Source: Chryseobacterium gleum
GTDB lineage: Bacteria; Bacteroidota; Bacteroidia; Flavobacteriales_D; Crocinitomicaceae
Assembly: GCA_945902775.1 (NCBI GenBank)
Contig: CAMDMY010000003.1
Coordinates: forward strand, 1-64,000
Reading direction: 5' to 3'
Length of the DNA: 64,000 nt
Every line of letters starts with the position of its first letter. The first letter of the stretch is position 1. The notes beneath the pieces are model-generated. The model did not search any database. It was given only the letters and a program-made list of their open reading frames with translations, and had not been told where the DNA came from. A program made the position numbers and the translations under genes. Shown here one piece after another: positions 18,001 through 26,427 of this stretch.

Positions 18001-19450
18001 TAACAATCAAAGCTGACTGACCAGCCACACCATCTGTTGAAAGTTCGCCTACTGTATAGGTTTCTCCTTTATAGGTGTATTCGTAAGCAACAGCCAAAAC
18101 CTCATCGTTATTCAGAGGTAAATTCAAAGAAATGAAACCTAAAAGTGAATTATAAGAAAATTCAGCATCCGTTAATTTACGTGCATTTTGAACTTTCTCA
18201 TAGTGTGTCGCTTGAACAAAAGGCCCAGGTGAAGTGGTAGTTACACTAAGAGCATTTACTGCATTTGAAAACCCTCTAATTTCTGGATTTGCAGGGTCTG
18301 AAGCCCATTTGTACAGCCCATTTGCTTGATTATCAGGCAAATCCAAAGCAGTATAATTACCTGGATTTCCCTGACAATTAGATTGTTTTGCTTCCCCTAA
18401 ATCGGTAAAACCAATTATATTTCTTGTGTTTTCTGTATTATTTGTTTTGTTTGTCAACCAAACCTCCATTCTAGTAATACTTACTCCAGAACTAACAATC
18501 GGCAATGTAGACATCGCGTGATCATAATTGTCTTTGTGATATAAATTGACAAAATAATGCTTGTTTGTCTCGTAATTATCAGCACTTAACTCAAATGTTT
18601 GAACTTGCGCTTTACCAGCAATATTAATCTCTTGGCGTTTTCCTTTTGAAGAAGCTGCGATTAAATCAACAGTTGCTCGTCCAAATTTTAACTTTGTTTG
18701 AACTCCAAATAACGTTTGAGAACCTTGAATTAAAGAGGTTGGAAGAGGCATCGAAACATTCCCTAACGCTATTTTTTGCATAATTTGATCTTCATTTCCA
18801 GTATATTCAAGTTTGGAAATATTGTCAAAATCAAATGCAGCCTGTGTATTATAGCTAGTTCCAATTTTAAACTTTGTTCCAATTTGGCCAACTAAATTCA
18901 ATTGAATTTGTGGTTGAAAATCAAAACGTGTTATATGCCTTTGTTTAACAGGTAGAATTGGGTTATCATATCGAGAAGAATTTACTCCAAAAGCTAGTTC
19001 AACAGAACCTGCTGGACGAATAGTTATCTGATCCGATCCAAAGAAATTTTCAAATAATTTACTACCTACTTTAATTGGAAATTCAAATGGTCTACTTTTA
19101 GCAGTTTGGTCTTTTATTTGAGCTTTCCAATTGTTACTTTGTGATTTTTGACGTTCGTATTCGATGTATTCATCCAGCGTCATCATCGATGGATTTCTGT
19201 AATTTACATCCGAATTACCAACTGTTTCCTTGAAAACATATGTGCCAGTAACTGGATCATATACAATGGTTTGTTTCATCGAAGAAGGATCTCCTAAGTC
19301 GAAACTTTGCGGTTTTGTTTGAGTTGGATCAACATTATTTTTAATAGGAAATCTCAATGTATCTTGCGCCGAAACACACCAAGAATTACTTAGTAATAAG
19401 AGTAGTGCGACGGTTTGAACTAAATTATATTTCCTATTTATCTTATTCAA
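12041..19450 (-). CDS. sprA: SprA, outer-membrane translocon of the type IX secretion system
   Basis: 2469 residues, the size of SprA/Sov, the giant single-chain beta barrel that forms the T9SS outer-membrane channel and is needed for gliding in flavobacteria. A signal peptide covers about residues 1-28 (SNSWCVSAQ). SprA features seen include FEFPIKVGSKLFENFFGSDQ, GRYNYMFNPNFNVGATWMR, and FAHIIPGAPSAI followed by SYVDDFEGAQS. An oddity is a very basic-acidic block at about residues 1937-1982 (encoded 13503-13640, e.g. KKAKRKRERKEKRQERRDK) between barrel segments. The gene starts 2 nt after the ruvA stop and overlaps the GNAT gene at its end, giving the maeB-ruvA-sprA order common in Bacteroidota. 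The T9SS cargo encoded in this window depends on it. Confidence 0.96.
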   Translation of the reverse strand: MNKINRKYNLVQTVALLLLLSNSWCVSAQDTLRFPIKNNVDPTQTKPQSFDLGDPSSMKQTIVYDPVTGTYVFKETVGNSDVNYRNPSMMTLDEYIEYERQKSQSNNWKAQIKDQTAKSRPFEFPIKVGSKLFENFFGSDQITIRPAGSVELAFGVNSSRYDNPILPVKQRHITRFDFQPQIQLNLVGQIGTKFKIGTSYNTQAAFDFDNISKLEYTGNEDQIMQKIALGNVSMPLPTSLIQGSQTLFGVQTKLKFGRATVDLIAASSKGKRQEINIAGKAQVQTFELSADNYETNKHYFVNLYHKDNYDHAMSTLPIVSSGVSITRMEVWLTNKTNNTENTRNIIGFTDLGEAKQSNCQGNPGNYTALDLPDNQANGLYKWASDPANPEIRGFSNAVNALSVTTTSPGPFVQATHYEKVQNARKLTDAEFSYNSLLGFISLNLPLNNDEVLAVAYEYTYKGETYTVGELSTDGVAGQSALIVKLLKPTITNPKNKLWDLMMKNVYSIGAYQVGQQGFKMNLLYNNPSTSLPVPFFPYPGVDDKLLVELLDMDKINQNNQPFGDGVFDFAPMNFNGNKADNGGTINTKNGRVYFSTIEPFGATLKLKLKAAGLSDVTIDQVAYSELYDSTKIAAQQIPSKNRFSFKGEYQSTVTSDIPLNALNVPEGAVSVTAGGIKLIEGSDYTVDYNLGRVKILNTGILESNTPIKISIESNSVFGFQSKSLVGGRYNYMFNPNFNVGATWMRMMERPVTQKVDIGSEPFKNNILGFDIAYKTNLPFLTKMVDFLPVISTIEKSTLSFTGEFAHIIPGAPSAISKAGISYVDDFEGAQSTIDLKSQNAWKLATIPQGQDDLFPEAKTKLLPNNFKRSKISWYQIDQLFYASNSYTPQHIKDDPEMLSDSRMRIIQTKELFPNTQLAYGTPTPIQTLDLAYYPLERGIYNYDTTSTVNPDGTWVNPEDRWGGIMRSLSTNDFEQTNIEYIQFWMLDPFNVDAEKVNPNAAHSGGTLYFNLGNISEDILPDAHKSFENGLPPTGVSIQNDLDTTDWARVSSQQTIVNAFDNDDVARANQDVGLDGYKDVDELNAYTNYVNWVNNNSTLSPSAKAKMISDPSNDNYTFYRDDRYDDEKVNILGRYKRFNGLEGNSPTPTMSNSINQGAYPTAANTSPDIEDINGDNNLAESESYFQYRVSLRPNEIVEGKNYITSIQELTVGSGTTQKTERWIQFKVPVKEYQRKVNGIQDFRSIRFMRMFVKDFDEEVVLRFAKLELVRGEWRKYVDDLNQPGDGINPEPNSTAFNIGTVNVEENDQRQPIKYEVPPGIVRETDPSQAVQRQLNEQSLVLDVCNLKDGDARATYKNVLFDVRTYKKLKMFVHAEEVSAAMPYNNEDLTLFVRLGSDFSDNYYEYEFPLNKTAHGATLPEDIWPESNNMEIVFDDLLNLKAARNKAVENGSNTISYVLEYSEIDPKNPKRMLKVKGSPNLQGIKTLMVGLRNPAKTQINPWPNGGADNGASQCAIVWINELRLSDFTTEGGSAAVAQAQVQAADFANVSMSGNYSGVNWGSVESRVQERQRNEKIGLDLNTNIQLGQFFGKQTRLSLPFFYGHSLNVINPEYDPFNPDIKLSDYDLKTRKEKAQLGQDLTERKSFNFTNVRKEAAAGSTPHFWKVSNWAASYAYAENLKKDFNTKYDRTKTYTGALNYNYSFSAKPIEPFKNVKFMQKSKWWSIVKDMNLYLVPKNVAFTNDLMRSYNERQIRNNLVPEYNFRAVYVKQFTWRRQYTLGYDITKNLKFTFDATNKSIFEEGQGQVNKKDNPDGYRAFKDTISSQLPSGGKTMDYTQNFSLGYNVPFDKIPALNWMTGNVKYGGSYNWQRAPLGQTDFGNTIQNTRTVNMTSQMNFTNLYNKVPYLKKVNSGGKAQRQTAGAKSRIDEKQDDFKGKSETKNKPAIEEKPESEMTEEEKKAKRKRERKEKRQERRDKRKKNREERSKESVDPLAGFLARMLMSVRNVSGTYAMTDGTLLPGFNQDSRVLGTTNGLNSPLTSFTFGKQGYDLLGRPNGYSVADIASSRSAEVGNTTNNWLVKNDALPKAHVVTHTQNITIRGSVEPIKDVMVELNANRTYTNNSSDFYRWQKDDPTSTDPNASGQFRAQSQVETATLTYTTVSTNSAFALSNRSNQYGSATFDKLLANRQLVSALLGQANPTSTKLPSGYFDGYDGSQQQVVLGAFLTSYTNNTVNARNVNPIKNLPIPNWSINYNGLTKMAFMKKLAKNFVVRHGYSSTVSIAGMQTNLKANEAGTSRDINNNFEAQRVIQNVTIVERFSPLLGIDATWNVGGQGLITKFEIKKERSATLSLSNNQVTEVLGTEWVIGTGYKFTKVKIPIKNIPSSPVNLRFDLSIRDNLTVIRKIVENSNQATAGQKVVSIKSSADYNVGPNLVIQAYYDQVITNPKIATSYPTGNMSCGIKLRFNLAGVQ

Positions 19451-19452
19451 GC

Positions 19453-20028
19453 TTACAATATTTTCAATGCTTGTTTAATTAATTGCTCAACAGTTTCTTC
19501 TCCGGTTACAATTTTATCAAGTGCTTTATCGACTAATTTTTTATCGAAACCTAAAGATACTAATGCAGTTAACGCATCAAATCGATTTGTATTGTTTTGA
19601 GTGAACACATTTTCCGTTGAAAATGCCATTTTTACCATTTTATCTTTTAAATCAATAATTACTCGTTGAGCTGTTTTCACACCAATTCCTTTTACACTTT
19701 GAATTGTTCTTACATCTTCCGATTGAATAGCGTGTGCTACTTCAACAGGAGTCAATGAGGAAAGCATGATCATTGCTGTATTTGGACCGATACCTGAAAC
19801 AGAAATCAAATGATTAAAAATATCGCGTTCTTCTTTCGTTGCAAAACCAAATAACAATTGCGCATCTTCACGCACAATAAATTGCGTAAAAACTTTGATT
19901 GACTCATCTGATCCGATTGCAGAAAAGGTTGTTAATGAGATTTTTACCTCATAACCAACCCCACTGCATTCAATAATTAATGCAGTCGGATTTTTCTCTA
20001 TTAACTTCCCGTTTAAATGTGAAATCAT
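19453..20028 (-). CDS. ruvA: Holliday junction branch-migration protein RuvA
   Basis: 191 residues, the usual size. An N-terminal OB fold (MISHLNGKL...GVGYEVKIS...REDAQLLFGF), a central tandem helix-hairpin-helix part (LISVSGIGPNTAMIMLSSL and IQSVKGIGVKTAQRVIIDLKDK) and a C-terminal domain that contacts RuvB (about 145-190). RuvA binds four-way junctions as a tetramer and directs RuvB helicase during recombination repair. Packed 2 nt from both neighbours (maeB upstream, sprA downstream). Confidence 0.96.
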   Translation of the reverse strand: MISHLNGKLIEKNPTALIIECSGVGYEVKISLTTFSAIGSDESIKVFTQFIVREDAQLLFGFATKEERDIFNHLISVSGIGPNTAMIMLSSLTPVEVAHAIQSEDVRTIQSVKGIGVKTAQRVIIDLKDKMVKMAFSTENVFTQNNTNRFDALTALVSLGFDKKLVDKALDKIVTGEETVEQLIKQALKIL

Positions 20029-20030
20029 TC

Positions 20031-22295
20031 CTATTTATTTTGAGCGTCTACAACGGCAATTTTTACCATATTAATTATCTCTCTTACTGAAGATCCCAAT
20101 TGAAGAACGTGAATTGATTTTTTCAACCCAACTAATACTGGACCAATTGCATCACCTTCAGTCATTTCTTGTAATAATTTATATGCAATATTTCCAGCAG
20201 AAAGATTTGGGAAAATTAACACATTTACTTGTTTATTAGCTAAATGAGAGAAAGAAAATTTCTCATTCATTAAGTCATTATTCAATGCAAAATTTGCTTG
20301 AACTTCACCATCAACTACCAATGATGGATAGTTTGTATGTAAAATATCAACCGCTTTTGCCATTTTTTCTGGATCTTTCCCTGGTGAAGAACCAAAGTTA
20401 GAATAACTTAATAAAGCAATTTTAGGAGTCACTTTGAATTTACGTACCATTTTTGCAACGTTATTCGTTAACTCCGCAATTTCTTCAGCCGTTGGGTCTA
20501 AATTGATTGTTGTATCAGCCAAGAACAATGGCCCTCTCTTCGTAACCAAGATGTACATTCCTGCGATTGTTTTCACATCTTTCTGTAAACCAATCGTTTG
20601 TATAACCGGACGAACAACATCTCTATAATTTCTAGTCACACCAGAAACCATTGCATCCGCATCTCCCAATTCAACCATCATCGCACCGAAGTGGTTTCTT
20701 TCACGCATAATTTGAATTGCTTCAAACTCTGTAATCCCTTTTCTTTTACGTTTTTCAAAGAAAGCTTTACCGTATCTTATTCTACGTTCTTCTTCTTCAT
20801 CCGATTTCGGATCAACTATCGTAACCTTGCTAAATTCTAAAGAATATTCTTCGATAAGAGCTTCAATTACTTTACGTTTCCCTAACAAAATTGGGTAGGC
20901 AAAACCTTCTTCTAAAGAAGTTGACGCAGCTTTTAAAATTTTAATATTATCAGCTTCAGCAAAAACAACACGTTTAGGATTGCTTTGCGCTTTAGTCGTA
21001 ATGTCACGAATCAATTTATTATCAATTCCCAAACGTTTTTTCAATTCCATTTCGTAAGCATTCCAATCTTCGATTGGTTTTTTCGCTACACCAGAATCCA
21101 TTGCCGCTTTTGCTACCGCTGGAGCGATATAATAAATCAAACGTGGATCTAAAGGTTTAGGAATAATTTGTTCACGACCGAAAAGAATATTTTTCTCTCC
21201 GTACGCTTCGATAACTTCTTCTGGAATTGTTTCTTTTGCTAAAGATGCGATTGCTTTTACAGCTGCCAACTTCATTTCTTCGTTGATTGTAGTCGCACGA
21301 ACATCTAAAGCACCCCTAAAAATATAAGGGAATCCAAGTACATTGTTCACTTGATTAGGATGATCAGAACGACCAGTAGCCATTATGATATCCTTACGAA
21401 CTGAGGTTGCATCTTTATATGAAATTTCTGGTTCAGGATTCGCTAAAGCAAAAACGATAGGATCATTTGCCATTTGTGCGATCATGTCTTTTGAAACCAA
21501 TCCACCTTTCGACAAACCTAAAAATACATCTGCCCCTTTGAAAGAATCAAACAAAGTCGCGTCATCATCGTGATTAGCAAAAAATTGTTTTTGTTCGTCA
21601 AGATCCGTTCTGTTTTTATTGATTAATCCTTTAGAATCAAAAAGATAAATGTTTTCTAATCTCGCCCCCAACATATTGTATAAACGAGCACAAGAAATAG
21701 CAGCAGCTCCTGCACCTGAAACGATGATGCGTACATCTTCTATTTTCTTTCCAGCTAACTCTAATGCATTCAATAAAGCCGCTGAAGAAATAATTGCCGT
21801 ACCGTGTTGGTCATCGTGCATCATCGGAATATCCAATTCTTCTTTCAGTCTTCTTTCGATTTCGAACGCTTCTGGCGCTTTTATATCTTCTAAATTAATT
21901 CCTCCAAATGTTGGAGCAATTGCTTTAACCGTTTGAATAAATAATTCAGGATCACTTGCATCTATCTCAATATCAAATACATCGATATCAGCAAATATTT
22001 TAAATAATAATCCTTTACCTTCCATTACAGGTTTAGAAGCTTCCGGACCGATATCACCCAATCCTAAAACTGCTGTACCATTTGTGATTACAGCAACTAA
22101 ATTTCCTTTAGCAGTATATTTATAAACGTCTTCTTTGTTTTCTGCGATTTTCAAACAAGGTTCTGCAACACCTGGCGAATATGCTAACGATAAATCTCTT
22201 TGTGAAGAATATGGTTTTGTTGGAATTACTTCAATCTTTCCTGGCTTTCCAGAAGAGTGGTAATCTAATGCTTCTTGTTTGCGATTTTTTGACAT
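20031..22295 (-). CDS. maeB: NADP-dependent malic enzyme with phosphotransacetylase-like C-terminal domain (MaeB type)
   Basis: The N-terminal two thirds are a malic enzyme ([52 protein letters not shown]), which converts malate to pyruvate with NADP reduction. Residues about 430-750 match a phosphate acetyltransferase domain ([15 protein letters not shown]), thought to be regulatory in MaeB proteins. The frame is open from ATG 22319, but the promoter -7 element TATCTTTG occupies 22317-22324, so transcription starts downstream of that ATG; ATG 22295 ([13 protein letters not shown]) is therefore the better start and also matches the usual family N-terminus. First gene of the maeB-ruvA-sprA operon. 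Confidence 0.93.
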   Translation of the reverse strand: MSKNRKQEALDYHSSGKPGKIEVIPTKPYSSQRDLSLAYSPGVAEPCLKIAENKEDVYKYTAKGNLVAVITNGTAVLGLGDIGPEASKPVMEGKGLLFKIFADIDVFDIEIDASDPELFIQTVKAIAPTFGGINLEDIKAPEAFEIERRLKEELDIPMMHDDQHGTAIISSAALLNALELAGKKIEDVRIIVSGAGAAAISCARLYNMLGARLENIYLFDSKGLINKNRTDLDEQKQFFANHDDDATLFDSFKGADVFLGLSKGGLVSKDMIAQMANDPIVFALANPEPEISYKDATSVRKDIIMATGRSDHPNQVNNVLGFPYIFRGALDVRATTINEEMKLAAVKAIASLAKETIPEEVIEAYGEKNILFGREQIIPKPLDPRLIYYIAPAVAKAAMDSGVAKKPIEDWNAYEMELKKRLGIDNKLIRDITTKAQSNPKRVVFAEADNIKILKAASTSLEEGFAYPILLGKRKVIEALIEEYSLEFSKVTIVDPKSDEEEERRIRYGKAFFEKRKRKGITEFEAIQIMRERNHFGAMMVELGDADAMVSGVTRNYRDVVRPVIQTIGLQKDVKTIAGMYILVTKRGPLFLADTTINLDPTAEEIAELTNNVAKMVRKFKVTPKIALLSYSNFGSSPGKDPEKMAKAVDILHTNYPSLVVDGEVQANFALNNDLMNEKFSFSHLANKQVNVLIFPNLSAGNIAYKLLQEMTEGDAIGPVLVGLKKSIHVLQLGSSVREIINMVKIAVVDAQNK

Positions 22296-22316
22296 AGTTT
22301 TGCTTATTGTAACCCT

Positions 22317-22348
22317 CAAAGATACTAAAATGGATTAGATTTTAGCAA
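22317..22348 (-). promoter_or_regulatory. Promoter of the maeB-ruvA-sprA operon
   Basis: The minus strand reads TATCTTTG (22317-22324), an exact TAnnTTTG -7 element, with TTG at 22346-22348 about 21 nt upstream as a -33 candidate. Its position decides the maeB start at 22295. Confidence 0.55.
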
Positions 22349-22411
22349 GAGAATCGGTACATTTAACGTAATGTTAAAGTACTGTTGATTTTTTTAAAGA
22401 TTAATCAATTT

Positions 22412-24139
22412 CTAAACACTCGCACGAATATCTTTGATATTTAATTGAAGTGTTTCTCTATCTTTCCAAATGTTTGTTTCTAAGGTGTATAGCACATCAA
22501 AAGGTAATCCTGAAGCTACTAAATCCATTTTATCGGCCATTTTAAATGCGATACCTTCTAGTACAATATCCGAATTAGGTTGCGTCATCGACAGTTTTAA
22601 ATGTTCTTCTTTTAGAAGTCGAACATCAGTAGAAAACACATTGGTTGACATAAAAACAGGTTTCATATTTCCTGGCCCGTGTGGTTCTAACTGGTTCAAA
22701 ATTCGTTTCAATCGAGGAATCTTCAAACGATTTTCGTCTTTTGTAAAAATCTCATCAAAAGCTATTTCTATATCTACATTTTCTTCTGGCAACAAATCTT
22801 CTGATGCAATTGTCTGACTAACAACTTCTTCGAAACGTTCCTGAAATTTAGTCAAATTATTTAATGTCAACGACATACCTGCTGCGTGTTTATGTCCCCC
22901 GAATTGTTCTAATAAATCTTCGCATTGAATCAATGCTTCGTGAATATCAAAATCATTCACTGTCCGAGCAGAACCAGTTACCATACCATTCGATTCTGTA
23001 AGTACAATTGTTGGTCGAAAATGACGTTCAATCAAGCGAGAAGCAACGATTCCAACAACCCCTTTGTGCCAATCATTTTGAAAAACGACAGTTGATTTTT
23101 TAAAAGAATAATTGGTGTCATTTTCAATTTGTTCTAATGCTTCAAACGTAATTTGTTGATCTAATACACGTCGTTCCAAATTGTCATCGTTTATTTCCTT
23201 TGCAATTTTTGAAACCGTATCATACTCTTCCGAAATCATTAATTCCACTGAATGTCGACCCGAACGTAATCTTCCAGCTGCATTAATTCTAGGCGCAATA
23301 GTAAAAACAACATCCGTTAACGTAACAGGAAATTGACGTTTAGCAATTAATAATAATTCTCGAAATGCCAAACGTGGAGATTCATTCAATCTTAACATTC
23401 CGTGATAGCACAACACTCTATTTTCACCAGTAATTGGAACGATGTCAGCACCTATACTCACAGCTACTAAATCCAAATAAACAAACAATTCTTCCTCGTT
23501 CCACTTATTTTGTTTGGCTAATGCTTGTAAAAGTTTAAATCCAACACCGCATCCTGATAATTCTTTAAAAGGGTAGTTACAATCTTTTCGTTTTGGGTCG
23601 AGAATAATTCCATCGGGTAAAATTTCTCCGGGATTATGGTGATCACAGACTATAAAATCGATTCCTTTTTCATTGGCATATTGAACTTTATCTATCGATT
23701 TAATTCCACAATCCAATGATATAATTAGCGTACAATTTGTCTCTTTAGCATAATCAATTCCTAAAAAACTGACTCCATATCCTTCTTTGTAACGATCAGG
23801 AATGTAAAAATCAACATTTTCATATTTCTGAATCAAATAGGAATACATTAATGCTACAGCTGTCGTTCCATCAACATCATAATCTCCAAACAAAAGTATT
23901 CTCTCATTTTTTGAAATAGCTAAATTGATACGTTTAACTGCTCTATCCATATCCTTCATTAAAAAAGGATCATGTAATTCTGTAATCGAAGGTCTAAAAA
24001 ATGCTTGAGCTTGATCAAAGGTGGTAATTTCTCTTTGTAGTAATAATTCAGAAACAACTCTATCTACTTTTAATTCTGAACGTAATTCTTCTACTTTAGA
24101 AGTTTCAATAGGTGATTTAACAAGCCATCTTTTTTGCAT
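22412..24139 (-). CDS. recJ: Single-stranded-DNA-specific 5'-3' exonuclease RecJ
   Basis: 575 residues. DHH-superfamily motifs in order: LLFGDYDVDGTTAVAL (86-91 core), SLDCGIKS, IVCDHHNPGE (D166-H168), and the DHHA1 motif GGHKHAAGMSL, followed by a C-terminal OB-type RecJ domain (about 455-570). RecJ is a metal-dependent nuclease used in recombination and mismatch repair. It starts with MQKRWLV close to an AT-rich region; no clear promoter element was found. It is separated from maeB by about 115 nt. Confidence 0.95.
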   Translation of the reverse strand: MQKRWLVKSPIETSKVEELRSELKVDRVVSELLLQREITTFDQAQAFFRPSITELHDPFLMKDMDRAVKRINLAISKNERILLFGDYDVDGTTAVALMYSYLIQKYENVDFYIPDRYKEGYGVSFLGIDYAKETNCTLIISLDCGIKSIDKVQYANEKGIDFIVCDHHNPGEILPDGIILDPKRKDCNYPFKELSGCGVGFKLLQALAKQNKWNEEELFVYLDLVAVSIGADIVPITGENRVLCYHGMLRLNESPRLAFRELLLIAKRQFPVTLTDVVFTIAPRINAAGRLRSGRHSVELMISEEYDTVSKIAKEINDDNLERRVLDQQITFEALEQIENDTNYSFKKSTVVFQNDWHKGVVGIVASRLIERHFRPTIVLTESNGMVTGSARTVNDFDIHEALIQCEDLLEQFGGHKHAAGMSLTLNNLTKFQERFEEVVSQTIASEDLLPEENVDIEIAFDEIFTKDENRLKIPRLKRILNQLEPHGPGNMKPVFMSTNVFSTDVRLLKEEHLKLSMTQPNSDIVLEGIAFKMADKMDLVASGLPFDVLYTLETNIWKDRETLQLNIKDIRASV

Positions 24140-24240
24140 TTTCTCAATTTTTACCTGAAGATAATTAAAAATATGAAAATTAAAATTAAAATTATTAGTA
24201 AATATTGAATTTGATACTAATTAAAAAACTAAATTTGAGT

Positions 24241-24888
24241 ATGAGACATATCGTATTATTACTTTCTTATTTTATTGTTTTTCAATCATTCAGTCAGGTT
24301 TCGTATGATTTCTCTGAGGCTTTACCATTAGATGAAAATCCAATTTCAAGTGTTTCAACTTCTGATTTTGGGACCTATTTTTCTGAAAATAAAGAAACTA
24401 AATACATTTTCGACGCTCAAGGCATTTGGATTGAAACGACTATTTTCAACTCCATATCTAAAGATACTATTCGTGAATCGTCTAAATATACTGTTCGAAA
24501 TGGCTATATTTTCGGTGTTGTTTTAAATGATTCGCTTCCTTGTGTTTTAGATGAAAATCGTTATCATTTTGGAATGAAAGTGAGAGAACAAGTTGCCGGT
24601 GGGACTTCAAAAAACGTTCTTAAAAAATTAAAAGGATCGAGTTACATCATAAATTACAATGAAAACGATGGGTATACTCCAAGTTTATTTACATTAGTTG
24701 GTAAAACGCTTACTATTCAATATTTCGATTACGAGACGGGGACTACTATTTTTGATGTCATTGCTCAACAGTCATCTAAGAAAGTTCAGGGAATGAATTA
24801 TATTTCTCTTGCGCCTACTAAAAAGGAATGGAAAGGAATTGATATTGCTAAACTCTTCGGGGACAAGGTGTTGTATTTTAAAAATTGA
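24241..24888 (+). CDS. Secreted protein of unknown function
   Basis: The frame is open from ATG 24205, but ATG 24241 begins a clean signal peptide (MRHIVLLLSYFIVFQSFSQ), so that start is chosen. The mature part, about 195 residues, is beta-rich and polar with no recognised domain. It lacks a T9SS sorting tail and a lipobox, so it would be periplasmic or secreted by another route. A TTTG-N16-TAAATTTG promoter-like pair (24210-24213 and 24230-24237) ends three bases before this ATG, which would make the transcript almost leaderless. Single gene, divergent from recJ. Confidence 0.62.
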   Translation: MRHIVLLLSYFIVFQSFSQVSYDFSEALPLDENPISSVSTSDFGTYFSENKETKYIFDAQGIWIETTIFNSISKDTIRESSKYTVRNGYIFGVVLNDSLPCVLDENRYHFGMKVREQVAGGTSKNVLKKLKGSSYIINYNENDGYTPSLFTLVGKTLTIQYFDYETGTTIFDVIAQQSSKKVQGMNYISLAPTKKEWKGIDIAKLFGDKVLYFKN

Positions 24889-24900
24889 CTTTAAATAAAA

Positions 24901-25252
24901 TTACATCATCATAGCAAAGGACTTTGATTGGGTTGATTGAATGATGGACTATGAGGTTGGGTAAAAATAAAACATAATTAAAATCATGCTAATCATTAAA
25001 TCACATAATCATAGCCAAAGGACTTTGATTGGATTGATTGAATGATGAGCTATGAGGTTGGTTAGAAAAAATATACATAATTAAAATCATGCTAATCATT
25101 AAATCACATAATCATAGCAAAGGACTTTGATTTCCTTGATTGAATGATGGACTATGAGGGCTGGGTAGAAAAAATATACATAATTAAAATCATAGTAATC
25201 ATTTAATCACATAATCATAGCTAAAGCGCATGATTGAATGATGGACTATGAA
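24901..25252. repeat. Tandem array of about 101-bp repeats, three copies plus a shortened fourth
   Basis: The core ACTTTGAT recurs at 24921, 25022 and 25124 (periods 101 and 102). Each unit contains ATCATAGCAAAGGACTTTGA, then TGATTGAATGATG with (G)ACTATGAGG, then a spacer AAAATCATGCTAATCATTAA with AATCA words every 8-9 nt. A fourth unit at about 25205-25252 has lost the GGACTTTGAT part. The fourth unit overlaps the last codons of the flavoprotein gene ending at 25221. Units are highly similar over their whole length, so this is not a CRISPR layout. Confidence 0.9.
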
Positions 25253-26417
25253 GGTCAATAATTGTCTTTGCAACTAAATATCCTGTTGAAACACAACCTT
25301 GTATTAAATAACCTCCTGTTGGTGCATCCCAATCTAACATCTCTCCACACGCATATATGTTTGAGTACTGTTTGAGTTGAAATTCACTTGTAACAGAATT
25401 CATTGATATACCGCCAATTGTAGAGATAACTTCATCTATTGGTCGAAGTGAAGTGGGTTTGAATTGTAATTTTTTGATTCGATTCGCTAAAGTTTCTGTA
25501 TCTGAAAACTCCTCTTTAGTTGTCAAAATTTTAATAAGTTGTATTGCTGTTTTTGAAAGATGTAATGCTTTTAATCCTTCTGTTATATTTTTTGATTTTT
25601 GTAGAACTTTTACAATTTCCTCTTGTGTTTTTGTAGGTTTTAAGTCGATAGATAGATCTCCCTCTCTATTTTCTCTAAATGCTTTGTTTACATAGTAAAT
25701 AGGTGTTCCTTCTAATCCGTAACTTGAAATTACCACATCTCCTTTTCGCGAAATTAAACCAAATGAAGTATCGGTATTTTTTAAGGTTTGGCCTTCTAAA
25801 CTCGCTAATTTATCAGAATTTTCTACCTCAAATCCTGAATTACTTGATTCGAATGGAACGCACTCAATCTGTTTTAAAAGGAAAAGATCTAGCCAATCTC
25901 CAGTTGAGCCTGTTTTCTTCCAAGAAGCACCACCCATTGCGAATACTAAATGATCAAATGAGTAAGTAACTTCCTTTTTATCATGTTCTAAAACAACTTC
26001 TTTTTCGCTAAAATCAATTAGTTTATGAGAATAATGGATAAATCCTCCTAGTTTTTCGATTGTAGTAAGCCAATTCGTTAGAACTTCTATTGGCTTGATT
26101 CCTTTGATCGGGAAGATTTTTCCTGAGCTTCCTACATAAGTTTCAATTTGAATGGATTGTAACCATTTTCTCCACTCATCATTATCAAATTTTAGAAAAG
26201 CATCTTTTAGAAAAGGATGATTGTATTTTGCTTTGAAGGACTCTTTAACTTCTGAATGTGTAAGATTAAATCCTCCGTGACCAGCGACTAAAAACTTTCT
26301 TCCAGCTGCTTTTTTATGATCGAAGAAATGAACTTCAAAACCTGCTTGTAAAAGAGTTGTTCCTGTCATTAATCCTGCAGGTCCCATTCCGATAATACAA
26401 ACTTTTTTTGATTTCAA
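25221..26417 (-). CDS. HI0933/YhiN-like NAD(P)/FAD-dependent oxidoreductase (TIGR03862-like)
   Basis: 398 residues. An N-terminal Rossmann FAD-binding motif (VCIIGMGPAGLMTGTTLL) is followed by FFDHKKAAGRKFLVAGHGGFNLTHSE-type wording (G-x-G-G-x-N-x-T), characteristic of HI0933-like flavoproteins; VFAMGGASWKKTGSTGDW and the closing YACGEMLDWDAPTGGYLIQGC fit the TIGR03862 subgroup. The reaction is unknown. The last dozen residues (DLHSPSFNHAL) are encoded by the fourth, degenerate copy of the neighbouring tandem repeat, so the C-terminal tail differs from what the ancestral gene would have had. The gene is 10 nt downstream of the quinone-oxidoreductase gene. Confidence 0.85.
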   Translation of the reverse strand: MKSKKVCIIGMGPAGLMTGTTLLQAGFEVHFFDHKKAAGRKFLVAGHGGFNLTHSEVKESFKAKYNHPFLKDAFLKFDNDEWRKWLQSIQIETYVGSSGKIFPIKGIKPIEVLTNWLTTIEKLGGFIHYSHKLIDFSEKEVVLEHDKKEVTYSFDHLVFAMGGASWKKTGSTGDWLDLFLLKQIECVPFESSNSGFEVENSDKLASLEGQTLKNTDTSFGLISRKGDVVISSYGLEGTPIYYVNKAFRENREGDLSIDLKPTKTQEEIVKVLQKSKNITEGLKALHLSKTAIQLIKILTTKEEFSDTETLANRIKKLQFKPTSLRPIDEVISTIGGISMNSVTSEFQLKQYSNIYACGEMLDWDAPTGGYLIQGCVSTGYLVAKTIIDLHSPSFNHAL

Positions 26418-26427
26418 TTTCTTACGT

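Noticed and set aside
20434-21936. Plus-strand frames across the malic enzyme gene
   Set aside because: Antisense shadows of maeB with no domain or start signals.
24901-25252. CRISPR array
   Set aside because: The repeats are about 101 bp and similar over their whole length, with no unique spacers and no cas genes nearby.
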